DNA of 64,000 bases from Caecitellus pseudoparvulus (lineage: Eukaryota; Bigyra: Bicosoecida): contig CBFFRQ010000013.1 in assembly GCA_965644315.1 (NCBI GenBank), forward strand, positions 62,001-126,000. Direction: 5' to 3'. Positions 1 to 10,660 of the stretch are shown piece after piece. Within the stretch, counting starts at the first letter, position 1, and each line of letters starts with the position of its first letter. A program made the position numbers and the translations under genes. The notes under the pieces are model-generated. The model saw nothing but the letters and a program-made list of their open reading frames with translations. It was not told the origin of the DNA and did not search any database.

Positions 1-231
1 GCCTCGTGCCCAGCGAAGCGCTCCAGTCGTCGCAAAGCACGCATGCAGGCGAAGCTCAAAGCTCGGGCAAGGCCTGCAAGCTCCCGCGTCAGACCCATCT
101 CGGCACAGCTGTACAGCCGACTAGCGGGCAGCAGCGACTGGCCCTTGGCCGTTGCCGACAAGAGGGCCAGGGCGGTTTTCGGGGTGGATGCCCTGACCTT
201 GCTTGCCGCAGCGCGAAGTGTCGGGACGTAA
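1..231 (+). CDS. C-terminal end of an unknown protein (5' partial)
   Basis: A frame open from the first base runs 76 codons to TAA. It is rich in Arg, Ala and Lys, ends in SVGT, and has no domain I recognise. Its stop lies 10 nt from the stop of the opposing CCDC124 gene, the tight convergent spacing seen across the window, which supports it as a real gene end. The rest lies off the left edge. It could still be chance in GC-rich DNA. Confidence 0.4.
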   Translation, partial: ASCPAKRSSRRKARMQAKLKARARPASSRVRPISAQLYSRLAGSSDWPLAVADKRARAVFGVDALTLLAAARSVGT

Positions 232-240
232 GCCTGCCTA

Positions 241-1035
241 CTACTCGCTGCCCGCCGTGTCATCCACCTTCGCGTTGTACGCCACTTTTGTCTCGGAGTT
301 CATGGGGTTCTCCGGGGCCTTGCGCCACAAAGCAGCCAATCGCTCTTTGTACTGCGTGCGGCGCAGGCCAGGCTGCTCCTCCTTGAGCGCTGCCATGGCG
401 CTTGGCTCCCATGCTTTGTACGCAGCCTTTTGCCTGCGCTCCGGGTGGCGCTCCACAACCTCGGAGGCCTTCTTCGGGGCTGCAGTGGCCGCGAGAGCAG
501 CGTCAATGCCGGTGGCCCACTCAGTCGATGCGCCTCCATCCGCTGCCAGAGCCGCCTGCAGGGCTGCCAACTCGGCCCTGGCCGCTCGCTTGGCAGCAAC
601 CTTGGACAGGCCGCCTGTCTTGGTGCCTCGCTTGCGCACTCCCTTCATGGATGCGAGCTCCGCGTCTTCCTTCGCCTCCAAACTTGCCTTTTCTGCCTTT
701 CTGGCTTCTCTCTCTGCAGCCTTCCTGGCTGCTGCTTCGGCCCTGCACGCCGCGAGCAGCTGGGGTTCCACGCAAATTCCGCAGACGACGAAGGCGCACC
801 GCCCACTCACTTGCGGGAGGCCCTGTGGTTTGCACCTTGCGCCCAGGCTTCATCCTCAGCTTTGGCTTGGGCTGCGGCCGCCTTCTCCGCCTTGGCCGCC
901 TGTGCGAGCGGGAGAGCGGGGACCATGCGACGCTGCGCTGGTTCTGCTGGCATGGACTGAGCTGCGCACTCGTGAAGCTGACTTCTGAGCCTTGGCCTTC
1001 AAGCCACGTGTGTCCTCCGCCCACTTCTTCGGCAT
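241..1035 (-). CDS. CCDC124: CCDC124/Lso2-family ribosome-associated protein
   Basis: Three exons (970-1035, 811-899, 241-742) give 218 aa. The N-terminus MPKKW followed by a Lys/Ala-rich helix, and the C-terminal block ERHPERRQKAAYKAWE to KAPENPMNSE, match the CCDC124 family. Family members bind the ribosome A/P-site region (yeast Lso2) and help hibernating ribosomes recover; human CCDC124 is also found at the midbody. Only splicing at CGA|gtgcgc and CGCAA|gtgagt keeps the family frame. Introns are 70 and 68 nt. Highly charged, no membrane segment. The family call is firm; the role here is inferred. Confidence 0.85.
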
Positions 1036-1150
1036 GATGCTGGGCGTGGCTGTTCCAAGTGCACAGGGGTTGACGCTCTCGAACACCTTGTCAACGGATG
1101 GCAGACACTTTTCACAAGGTGCGTTTGAATTTGACCGCTCAATCCGGGAG

Positions 1151-2952
1151 CTACTTGGTTACGGCTTGGCCGCCCTTGTACTGCCGCTCAGCCGCCACAG
1201 CTGCTGCCGACTTGGACCAATCCACTTCCCCTCCATCGGTCAGTGCCTCCCAGCCTTCGCTGCCTAGTGGGTCGAATGTGGCGTGCAGCATGCGGCCGGC
1301 GCCGTGGGCTCCGCGCAAACCACCCTCGCTGGCCCCTCCTGCTGCGGGCTCCAGCTCAGCCAGCAGGCTTGTGGCCACCTCTGTCGTCTGTGACATGGAA
1401 CCACCGGGAGCAGACACGCAGAGGTCCAGTGGCAGCGCAAGGTCCAGCACCGGCTCGGCGTAGTGGCCCCGAAACTGCACCTGAGCAGACACGACACCCT
1501 GCCAGCGCAACACGGCCGCCGTGCCTGAGGCAGCGCTGGCCCGACCAACAGACACCGGCGTCATGTCAAACACTGCCGTTGTGTCGGCAACAGGGCGCTG
1601 CTTGGTCGTGGCGGAGCTCGCGAGCTGCCTGCTGCTTCCGTCCACATCCACGGCATAGGATGTGACGGTTGTCTCGGACACACGCAAGCGAGCAGCCTGA
1701 ATGCACGAGAATGGCAGTCCATCCGCATCAACCGCTTCAATGGACACCTGCAGCGCCACGGGTTTGCCTGGGGCAGGGCGCACAGCCCGGCACCGCACGC
1801 ACATGCGGCGGGTGAGGCGGAAAGCGGCTGGCTGCAGCCCCAGGCGCTCGGCGAGCCCTGCGCTGACGTCATCCGTCTTGGCGTGGATGACCAACGCTGC
1901 AGCATCATCCATGGGCGTCTTCTGCAAGTTCACGATGACGAGGCGGCCGCCCCTCTCGGCAGTGGCCAGGGGCATGTCGGCAGCAGGCGTCACTCGCAGG
2001 GAGGACCCCAGCACGACGCACAGGTCTGCCGCCTCGCCGTGGGCAAAGCCCGCCTCCAACTCCCTCTCCGGCAGGCTCTCGCCAAAGTTGATGATGGTGT
2101 CGTGCATGGTCTTGGCGCCGCAGGCGGGGCAGGGGCGGCCAGTGCGGTGGTCATGCACCTTGTTGCCCCTGCGGCGGGCGTGGAAGTCCCGCAGCACTTG
2201 CTTGCCGCACTTCTTGCAGTACTCCAGGTTCCTGCAGTGGGAAGGGAGGCAAGAGGTATCCTTTACTCGGGTGGACGAGCCTGCACTGCGCAGCCTGCAC
2301 GCACGAGTTGCCGTGCAGCTCCGCAAGGGCAGCTGACGGGAAGCCAGACCTGCGGTGCAGCCCGTCAGTGTTCTGAGAGATGAGGAACTTAAGGTACCCC
2401 GCTTCATGCATGGCTTTCAGGGCCATGTGTGTGCCGCTGGGAATGGCTTGGAGCGTGCTCTTGGTCTTGCGGGCGGCAGCCGCCGGGCGAGCAGCCTTGG
2501 CAGCCCGCAGCTCCCACACGCCAGCGCCCACCTCCAAGCTTGTGTTCATGCCCCTGTGTGCCACGGTGCCTCAAAGTGCTGGAAGCCGCAAGCGCAAGCT
2601 CCGCGTGCAGCACGCGCAACTCACGAGCGAAAGTCCGGAATGCCACAAGAAGTGCTGAAACCGACGAGGGCCAACGCGGGTACAGGGAAAGCATGTGAAG
2701 GCGATGCAGCAACCAGCAACGCAAGCTGTGCGCGTACCTGATGCCAGCTCCAGTGAAGGCGATGAAGTGCTTGGACCCCTTGATCCACTCAGCAAGCTGC
2801 GCGAGGGAGCGAGGGAAGGTGGTGCAGGCAACGTTGCCGCGCTCCCCACCACGCCAAACACCTCGCACCTGATCCAGCTTGGAGGCGAGCTCCTCAGGAG
2901 AATCGAAGAACTCAGCCTTCTCATCTGCACGTGAATGCGCTGTTGCTGCCAT
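1151..2952 (-). CDS. NAD-dependent deacylase, class IV sirtuin (SIRT6/7 type)
   Basis: Five exons (2869-2952, 2738-2796, 2625-2654, 2305-2553, 1151-2231) give 500 aa. The NAD-binding GAGIS is at about residue 44, followed by [17 protein letters not shown], the catalytic His in ELHGN, and two zinc Cys pairs (CKKC and CPAC). GSSLRV and IVNLQ complete the Rossmann fold. The order and N-terminal lead match SIRT6/7 proteins, which remove acyl groups from nuclear proteins. About 240 residues follow the core, more than SIRT6 or SIRT7 carry; I recognise no domain there. Exon 3 is only 30 nt. Start chosen at the first in-frame ATG; a GTTTCAG half-motif lies about 30 nt upstream. Confidence 0.85.
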
Positions 2953-3160
2953 GGCGACAGCTTTCTCTCGTTGTGTCACTGTTTCAGGGCTTGCGTGGGT
3001 TGCTGATGAGACGGAGTGGTGGTTTTTGGCGGCGGTCGCACGCTCTCCCTGACTCTGCTTGGAGATGCGCAGGGCCCGTCCGGCAGACCGAGCCCCCCCT
3101 CACCGCTCCCACTTGCGGTTGCATGGGTTTGACACCCCCAAGGCCCCACCCCAGCACAGC

Positions 3161-5386
3161 TCAGGCGCCTCCCAGCTTGCCCAGCGTCTGTGCTTCCCAG
3201 CCAAAGTCTCGCCCCAAGTACGCATACAGCGCCTCGTTGTGAGGCTTGTAGAAGTCGTGCAAGGTGCGCCTGACATCCTCTGGCATTGGCTGGTACGACG
3301 AGTGCATGCGCCAGCCAGTCTTCTCAAAGGAGGGGTACAGCGCACTGAACTGCTGCTCCATGGCCCCCGCGTCAGCCCACTCTGCGAGCTCGCCCGCGGA
3401 GGGCTGCGGCAGGCCAATGAACTCAGCCACGCGCTTCAGGGTATCGGGGCGGCGGTCATCCTCTTGAAGGTCCTCCGCCGCCAGCACCATGACGTTGTGA
3501 CGGCCGTACACGGCGTGCAGGGCCTGCATCTGGGGCAGGTACAGCCCTCGTGCGACGAAGTCCACAACGATGTTGCTGGTGCAGCCATTGGCCCAGCATC
3601 CCTCCGTGCCCCAGCCCACGCGACCATCCCTCCCCACGCACGTTTTCGCAATGCGCTGCGCCTCGCTGGCCAAACCCTGCACAGGGTGCACCGTTTCCAC
3701 CTGCAGGTGGGGGAAGGAGAGACACCTCTTCGCGAGGCCAGCATCAGGCGTGGGAGGTGTCCGCCCCTTTTGCGCACGGGCTGCCTTGCGAGGGGCAGGC
3801 TCCACCTCCACGTCGCCTGTGAGCTCTTGCGTTGGGGGCTCCCACCTTGCCTTGTCCGAGATCGGGTCAACATGCGTTGGCTGTGGGTGAGCCGCAAAAC
3901 CCAGTGCCCTGCTGGCAGATGCCACTGTCTCTTGCAACCAAGATGCGGGGGCGGACAGCCGCCGGTTTGGCGCCAAGCCGCCTTGCAACTTGGCTGCAGT
4001 GGCCTTGGACACCGCTGGCGGCATGAACCGCGTCAGGAAGGCCAGGTCGTCGGGGAAGTCGCCAGGCACGCCCTTTGGGAGAGGAACCCCCCGTGGGCGC
4101 TCTGTTTGGTAGTCAAAGAGGGGCACTTCCCGCTTGCCCCGCAGCTGGCGCTTGACAAGGCAGGGGATGACAGAGGTGACGAGGCCACGCGGGGACTTGA
4201 CGAGGGCTTCGACGCGGGGGTCGAGCAGGAGGTGCTTGCGCAGGCAGGCGCTGACGGTTTCAACGGTGATGGGGGAGTGATGCTGACCGCTTGCATGCTC
4301 ATGCGCTGCGTGGGCCATGGCGGTCTCGTTGCCTGCCTCCCACGCACGGATGAAGGCGGGGTAGTCAATGTCCCGCCCTGGGTGCCGGAAGCAGGGCTTG
4401 ATGATGCCGCGGTACACCGGGTTGAGTTGGTCTGGGTCGCTGGCGTCCAGCTGGGCTTCCACGCGCCTCAGCTTCATGTTCCACTCGCTGTACGCCCTGT
4501 CCACGGGGTTGCGCAGGATGACCAGCAGGCGCGCGTGGGGGATGAGGGTGGCCATCTTGGCGGGCGTGGACGTGCCAAGCATGTACGCTGGCGTGGCTTC
4601 CACGGCGAACTGCCGCCGGAAGAGAGCCAGGGACTTTGGCGCGCTGGCGAAGTCAGCCAGCGACGGCCCTAGCCCTGCCAGGGCCTGGAGTTTGTCCGGG
4701 GGCACGGTGGAGGAGGCGATGTCCACGGTGGATGCGGCCAGCTGGCGTGTGAAGCTGGCGGGGGCGTCCTCCTCCGCAGCGGCTAGCAGGACGGGGTCCA
4801 GCATGGAGTCAAAGTACTTGGCATACCCTTGACGGAAGGCCGAGTCCCTGTCGAAGAAATGGGCCTCCTTGGTCTGTGGCGGCACCACGGCTGACAGCCG
4901 CGACAAGTACCCCAGCAGGGCAGTGGAGCCCGACTTCTGCGCGCCCACCACCACGACGTTCGGCAGGCACACAATGCCGGGGGCAGTCTTGCCGCCCATG
5001 CCTTTCCCGCGCCGACGCTGTGCGCGGCAGCAACACTGCTTGCCGTTCACTGCTGGAACCCACACACAGAAGGCTTCGCCTGCAGGCAGGGCGCCTGCAG
5101 GCCCGCACTCGTCTCCGATGTCCCCTCTTACCAGCTCGTCTACGGGTGCCTGGCGTGGGATGCCTGGTGCACCACTCGCAAGGTGCCTTGGCCCCATGCC
5201 TGGCGCTGGAAACGGCTCTTGCCCGCTTGCAGGCTGAACTGATTTCCGCAAGATGCTGCTTGCCAGAGCATCTGCCCCCAACGCGCCCAACACCGCCAGC
5301 GCAGCCACGAGTAGTAACTTCCACGTGCTCTGGCGAGGTGGTTCTTCCTTTGCTGCAGCTGCTGAGCCCGCCTCAACATCAGCCAT
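3161..5386 (-). CDS. PAPS-dependent sulfotransferase, type II membrane protein
   Basis: Single exon, 741 aa. A 20-residue cytosolic tail precedes a hydrophobic signal anchor at about 22-44 (WKLLLVAALAVLGALGADAL). The 5'-phosphosulfate loop is VVGAQKSGSTALL near residue 145, and the 3'-phosphate motif is LRNPVDRAYSEW. Near the C-terminus ARGLYLPQM and FYKPHNEALYAYLG match the ends of heparan-sulfate-type sulfotransferases. It probably transfers sulfate from PAPS to a polysaccharide or glycan in the Golgi lumen. The domain is split by inserts of 100 residues or more. A GTG further upstream stays open, but the ATG directly before the charged tail fits the topology best. Acceptor sugar unknown. 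Confidence 0.8.
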   Translation of the reverse strand: MADVEAGSAAAAKEEPPRQSTWKLLLVAALAVLGALGADALASSILRKSVQPASGQEPFPAPGMGPRHLASGAPGIPRQAPVDELVRGDIGDECGPAGALPAGEAFCVWVPAVNGKQCCCRAQRRRGKGMGGKTAPGIVCLPNVVVVGAQKSGSTALLGYLSRLSAVVPPQTKEAHFFDRDSAFRQGYAKYFDSMLDPVLLAAAEEDAPASFTRQLAASTVDIASSTVPPDKLQALAGLGPSLADFASAPKSLALFRRQFAVEATPAYMLGTSTPAKMATLIPHARLLVILRNPVDRAYSEWNMKLRRVEAQLDASDPDQLNPVYRGIIKPCFRHPGRDIDYPAFIRAWEAGNETAMAHAAHEHASGQHHSPITVETVSACLRKHLLLDPRVEALVKSPRGLVTSVIPCLVKRQLRGKREVPLFDYQTERPRGVPLPKGVPGDFPDDLAFLTRFMPPAVSKATAAKLQGGLAPNRRLSAPASWLQETVASASRALGFAAHPQPTHVDPISDKARWEPPTQELTGDVEVEPAPRKAARAQKGRTPPTPDAGLAKRCLSFPHLQVETVHPVQGLASEAQRIAKTCVGRDGRVGWGTEGCWANGCTSNIVVDFVARGLYLPQMQALHAVYGRHNVMVLAAEDLQEDDRRPDTLKRVAEFIGLPQPSAGELAEWADAGAMEQQFSALYPSFEKTGWRMHSSYQPMPEDVRRTLHDFYKPHNEALYAYLGRDFGWEAQTLGKLGGA

Positions 5387-5759
5387 GGTGCCGCGTTCGG
5401 GAGAAGCACAGGTGGAGCCTTCCCTGCCACTTGGCACGACACTGCTTGCTGGCGGAGGGCGAGCGCAAAGCGTGTCCGACTCATGTAAGTGTCCTGGCAC
5501 AACTGCAGGTCGTAGTAGTGCCCCAGGGGGGCTTTTGCTCCCGTGCGAGGTAGGGAACGAGCTGCAAGGAGCCCAGGACGGTGCATGCCTACTCAGCCAG
5601 CTGCGCCGCAGAAAACCCCACCAGACACAAACCATACCCCTTCAAGCCGTCCACAAGACACAGAGTCGAGGTCCAGTTCCATCCCGCTGACAGCAGCTTG
5701 AAGACTTCCGTTGTCAAAGCTCAGAGCCACAGCGTTCGCTGCCTGCGCCGACTCCCCGC
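5387..5759. other. Divergent intergenic region
   Basis: Between the start of the sulfotransferase gene and the start of the small gene at 5760. It must hold both promoters and 5' UTRs. I see no TATA box, RNA gene or convincing exon. Confidence 0.5.
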
Positions 5760-6334
5760 ATGGCAGCGCTCTCGAGTGACGCAGCAGAGTCCATGGGCGA
5801 CGTAAGCGACCGTGAGAGCTGTGGGAAGGTTTACAACGTCACGTGTTCCACCCTTTGCGTGCACAGGTGGCGCTGCACACGGCTGCAGGGAGCCGGGGCA
5901 GTGCGGAAATCGGCGCCAGCACACGAGCAGACTTCCCGGCTCAAACCACAACCACGTTCAAGCCCACCAAGACGTCAGGGCGCAATCAGTACTCCGCTTC
6001 GCAGTCTGTTGAGCTTCCCCTGCAGCTGTCACTGCAGTCGCCGGCCAAGGACGTCTTCGTCGTGAGTGTCGCACACAGCCACTTCGCACGAGCGCAACGC
6101 AGCGAGCTTGGCCCGCGCCTGCAGGCGGCCCTCGCCCTCACCCGGCAACTGGAGCAGCAGGGATACTTGTCCATGACTGAAAAAAGCCTGCTGAAGCAGA
6201 TCATCGCCACGGCCAACCTGCACACGCTGAACATCTTGCTGGGAGCGTTGATGGTGTTTCAGCAGGATCAGGAGCAGGTGCCAGAGCTGGTGGAGACTCT
6301 CAAAGTCGTCATCTCCAGCAAAAACCTCCTGTAA
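5760..6334 (+). CDS. Small unknown protein
   Basis: Two exons (5760-5801, 5867-6334) joined at GAC|gtaagc and cacag|GTG give 169 aa. The first half is Ser/Thr-rich and probably disordered. The second half is helical, with MTEKSLLKQII and LNILLGALMVFQQD, ending in a Lys-containing tail. It has no transmembrane segment and I recognise no family. It converges on the next gene with 17 nt between stop codons, and that gap is filled by TGCATT. Confidence 0.6.
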
Positions 6335-6351
6335 CCAATGAAGCGTGCATT

Positions 6352-8510
6352 TCACTTGTCATCACCACTCTGCCCACGCCCAGCGGCGTCGGATGCCTGC
6401 GCAGCCACGGCTGCCGCAGCTGCTGCCTGTGCCGCAGCTGTGGCAGGGTCCTGGGGCATGCCAGAGTACAAGCTGGCCATGGGCAGAATGGGCCAGCCAC
6501 CTTCGGCTGTCCCAGCCTCGCCACTGGCTGCGGCTGCCTGCATGGCTGCGAGGGCGAAGTACGTCGCTTGGTTCAGCGCGCCAGGGTGCACCGCCCACTG
6601 CGCGGGGTGCATGCCGGCAGCCATGGCCATGGGCTGCACCGCCGCAGCTGCCTCCCCCGCCTCGTCCTCGGCCCGGGGCCTCTTTGAGGCCGCGTCGCCG
6701 TCCCCCGACCACTCGCCGTGCTCGCTGCCCTGCTCTGTCTCCGCTGCGCCGGCGTCCTCGCTGCTGTCGGGAGCCTTGTCCGCCCCCTTGCGGCGGCGCT
6801 TGCGGCCCCCTGTCGCGGCCGAGGACGCTGCACGCGAGGAAGGCATGTCAGTGGCAGCTCCGGCAGTCGCCGCGGCGGCAGCGGCCTGCGCCTCCGCCAT
6901 GCCCGGCCAGCTCATGGCACCCGACGTCGCCGGCATGCCAGCCATGGTTTGGAAGTACTGCATGGCGGGGGCAGCCGCCAGGGCCGCCGCCGGCCACGTG
7001 GCAGGCATGCCGGCCGTCGTGGTCCACGCGCCGCCGCCGCCAGCCTGCGCCGCCGCCAGGGGGAAGCCTGGCCACATGCCCGGCGCCGCCATGGCTGCCG
7101 CTCGCATGGCTTCCTGCATCGCATCCCACGCGCCGTCCACGCTGCCCTGCACCATGGCAGGCACGAAGGTGCCCGCCGGGAAGCCGCCCGAGGCGCCCAG
7201 AGCAGCGGCCAAATCGGCAGCGGAGGCAGCGCCTGCGCCGGCAGCGCCGCTGGCCTTGCGCCCGCGCTTGGAGCGGGCCAGGGCGCCGTCCTCCCCGCCG
7301 TGCTGCCCCCGCCTGCGGTTGTTGGAGCGCCGCTTGGCGTGGGACAGCAGCTCCTGCGCCTCGGCTGCGTCGGGGACGACGCCGAAGTTGTTGACACACA
7401 GCCGGGGGCGTGATAGGCACACGCGGTACTGCCGCTTCAGCTGGCGCTTCTCGTCGCCGGCTTCGTCGTGCGCAGCAGACAGTGTGTCAGGCAGCGCCAG
7501 TTCGAAGACGCCGGTGCGGGTGTGGAATGCGTAGGTGCCTGGGAGGTGCGGGGCAGGCGGCGGGTGCACCACAGCAGCATGTGCGTGTGGCAAGGCACGG
7601 CACCAAGGCCAGCAGACACCCACCATATGCCAGCGAGAAGTTCCGGCAGACTCCAGCCTGTGCATGGGATTCACAGCATGGGTGGGGCAATGTGCTGGGC
7701 AGGCAGCGCCGGCGCAGTGCCGTGCCTGCACGCCAGCGGGGCACGGCTTGTCCAACGCCAAACACACGATCAGAAATCTGACTGCATGACCACGCCAATG
7801 CAGGCACGAGTGCATCGACACAAGAGCAACCCGGCACCTGCAGGCTGCACCCCACCAGGCGGCATGGCGAAGTGCCCCCGTTTGTGAGCTGTGCAACGCC
7901 AGAGGACGGCGTTTCTCGCCGCACTCACGTTCAAAGCGGCGCCGTACGTCTCCAGGCTCTCCCTGAACTCGTCGCTTTGCAAGAGGCGCAGCTTGATGAT
8001 TTCTCCGTCCGAAAACCGCGAAGAGAGGAAGTCCCGGGCTGCAGCTTCGTACATGGCCTGCACAAAGCCAAGTGAACTCATTGAACTGGCACTGCCATGC
8101 CAGCAGAGCAAGCCTTGCACACGCCAGCCCAAGCACGCACGACAGACAGCTCCCGCTCACGAGTCTCCAGGAAGTACTCCGAGAAATCGAACCGTGTGAG
8201 GTATTGCACCTGTGCAGGGCAGAGGGGGTGGCGGTGGCGCAGTGTGGCACGCCCGTAGGCAGGCAGGGCAGCCTGAAGCCCCGCACCACGACGGAGGCGT
8301 CGGGCCAGGCGCACGCACACGCTGAAAGACTTTGGCCCACCCCAGCCCCTGTCGCACGAGGGCTTTATACACCTTGGTTGTGTCCTCCATGCGCTGCAAC
8401 CGCCCTGCCAGCAGCGCACTGTCTACATCGATGGCCCGAGGCACGAAGCCAGTGCCTAACGGCGTTTCAATCACCTTGGCCAGGGGCAGCCCGGCCGCCT
8501 TCCTGCTCAT
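6352..8510 (-). CDS. Unknown protein with conserved-looking N-terminus and Ala/Gly/Met-rich tail
   Basis: Five exons (8319-8510, 8141-8209, 7929-8057, 7624-7657, 6352-7538) give 536 aa. The first 200 residues look folded (VQYLTRFDFSEYFLETRE, FSDGEIIKLRLLQSDEF, AFHTRTGVFELALPD). The rest is low complexity with two AGMPAT units and basic patches KRRSNNRRR and KRGRK that could be nuclear localisation signals. Exon 4 is a 34-nt microexon, needed to restore phase between exons 3 and 5. No family recognised. A nuclear role is possible but only inferred. The 5' end is uncertain. Confidence 0.6.
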
Positions 8511-8634
8511 GCCTGCGGGAGCCGAGGGAGATGCCTGCGTCGTCAATGACCCCCATGTACAGGCCAAGTGGCAGGGGTTCTGCAGAGTGCTCTGCGGCGG
8601 GTGGATTGTGCTGCGCCTCCTATTTGTGCCAGAC

Positions 8635-10432
8635 TCACTCAGCACTGGCTTCTCCCTCTGCGTGCTCGTGTAGCCACTGAGGCTCACTGCCCAACTCAGG
8701 GGGCAGCACCTGCCCCGACACCGTGACTATCTTGCTACCTTGCAAGTACGCATTGGCTGCCGCCTTGGGCAGCGGGATGGGGCAACCCTTGGGCAGTGGC
8801 CGCTGCTCCCCGGCCACCGTCTGGCCATCCGCCTGTGCCTGTGCAGCGGCCAGCAGTGCCTCGTGCCCTGACGGCAACTTGGTGTGGCCTGCCGCATACC
8901 GCTCTCGCAGCACCTGCACCGTGGCTGGCCGCAGGTTAAACACTGGGTCCGTCTGCACCAGCCGGTTGGCCTCCCCACCGTACACGTGCGGCGTGGGGAG
9001 GGGGTGTCCGGCGGCAGACGACTGGGCCAAGGCCAGGCCGCTCAAGCAGTAGCAGGTGTGGTAAAAGTCCCTTGCCCTGCGAGAGGTGGCGGCGGGTTTC
9101 GGCGGGTGTTGCCGCGTTCGGGGGTGCAGGGAGGGGGTGTGCCGTGCTGGGGCGAGGGCAGTCCACTCACAGGGGTGGCTTATCCCGCAGCCCACCCTTG
9201 AGCTGCTGGCAGCAGTGCACGATGTACTGCTGCAGCCGCGCCTGGTTGTACAGAGGCGGCTCCTCTGGCGACGCAGCCCTGGCCTGGGGCAGCATGTGCA
9301 GGGGGGCGGCCTGCCAGAAGGAGTAGCAGCCATCCACAAGCTTCAGCGTGCGGCCCTGGAAGCCGCCCTCCGCTGGCATCTGCCGCTGCACGAGCCATGC
9401 TGTGAGGCTGGGCACGTCTGCCTGCTCCAGGGCGCCCAGCAAGTGCAGTGCGGCAGTTGCGCAGTAAGTGTACCCGCCGTGCGCTTCGTTGAACGGCTCA
9501 GCGCCAAAGCCCCCTTCGTGGGTTTGGCAGGAGAGCAGAAACTGCACGAGGCTGGGTGAGCCCAGCTCCGGCGTGCGGATGCCAAGTAGGTCTGCGACGG
9601 CCATGGCCAGGTAGGCCCCTCGCACGTCCACCTCCCCTTCGTGGTGCACTCGCATGCCGCCGGTGTCGGCGTCGAGCAGGGCGAGGTAGTGCTGGTACAG
9701 ACTCGGGCGCAGCGCATCCAAGACTTCCATCGCAGGCGGGTACGCAGGGGCCATGGTGGCCAGGGCCATGACAGCGGCGTACGTCGGCGCACAGTGTGAC
9801 AACTGCTGGGGTCCACCCCCGAAGCCACCGCTGTCATTGACCATGCGGGCAAGTTGCCCTGTGGAGCGGGGAGCAATGCAGGCCTGCCTGCTGGGTGGCC
9901 AAGACGCCTGCGCAGCCCGGCGCCATACCTGTGATCTGTGGGTACAGCTGAGTGGGGGGCGCATCCAGCAAGTCCAGCCCATGCACAATCCAGAACACCA
10001 GCCATGCCCGACTGCATTGGGTTGTGCAGCATGGAAGGGTGACTGTGCCCTTGCACGCAAACGCAGGCGAAACGCTGCCTCACCTCGCATCGAGCGCGGT
10101 CATGCGCACTCCAAGCCACTTGAGACCAGATTCCAGGTACTGCACGTGATTCTCCCGCAGCAGTTTCATCGCACCATCAGCCGTGAACAGCATGCCACGC
10201 AGTTCCTGGGCCGGGCGACGGGCGTGGTGCAGCATGCAGTGTGTCAAACCACGGCCACGGCACGCACTCGAGGGAAAGAGGCAGGGGAGCCAAAGAACGA
10301 CGCGCATGTGCTTTCGCAATCCTTCTGGTCTTTCGATGTCTTCGTCTCGTGCCCCTCATCGTCGAACTGGAACAGAACGGACGTCCGGTCGGGCAGCAGC
10401 GGACCGAGGCTGCTGTCTTCGCCTGCAGCCAT
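8635..10432 (-). CDS. FNTB: Protein farnesyltransferase beta subunit
   Basis: Five exons (10268-10432, 10084-10205, 9929-10011, 9171-9858, 8635-9076) give 499 aa, against about 440 in animals. Prenyltransferase alpha/alpha-barrel repeats are clear: GGFGGGPQQLSHCAPTYA, THEGGFGAEPFNEAHGGYT, AEGGFQGRTLKLVDGCYSFW. The zinc ligands are the Asp and Cys of DGCYSF and the His of DFYHTCYC. With the alpha subunit it adds farnesyl to C-terminal CaaX cysteines. Each splice join (for example CT|G GCA AGG before DFYHT) restores a conserved family segment. About 80 extra residues follow the last repeat. No alpha subunit is in this window. Confidence 0.92.
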
Positions 10433-10660
10433 GCTTCCCGAGGCAAGTGTGAGGCCAGACAACAATGCAAAGGCCGCATGCTTTACACCAAACCCAGATG
10501 ATGTCTCCCAGTGGATGCTCGGTTCTGTGCTGGCCACCCATCTGCAAGACTTCGCTGCGTCGTGTCCATCCCTGCACAGCCTTCTCACTGTCAAGCCAGC
10601 GCCGGCAGCCGGCGAGCCTCAGGAGACGCCGGGGCAGACCAGGCGCCGAACGCTGCCAGC

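Noticed and set aside
3059-4672. Open frame of 537 codons antisense to the sulfotransferase
   Set aside because: Shadow of the sulfotransferase frame; starts with a non-conserved N-terminus and has no domain.
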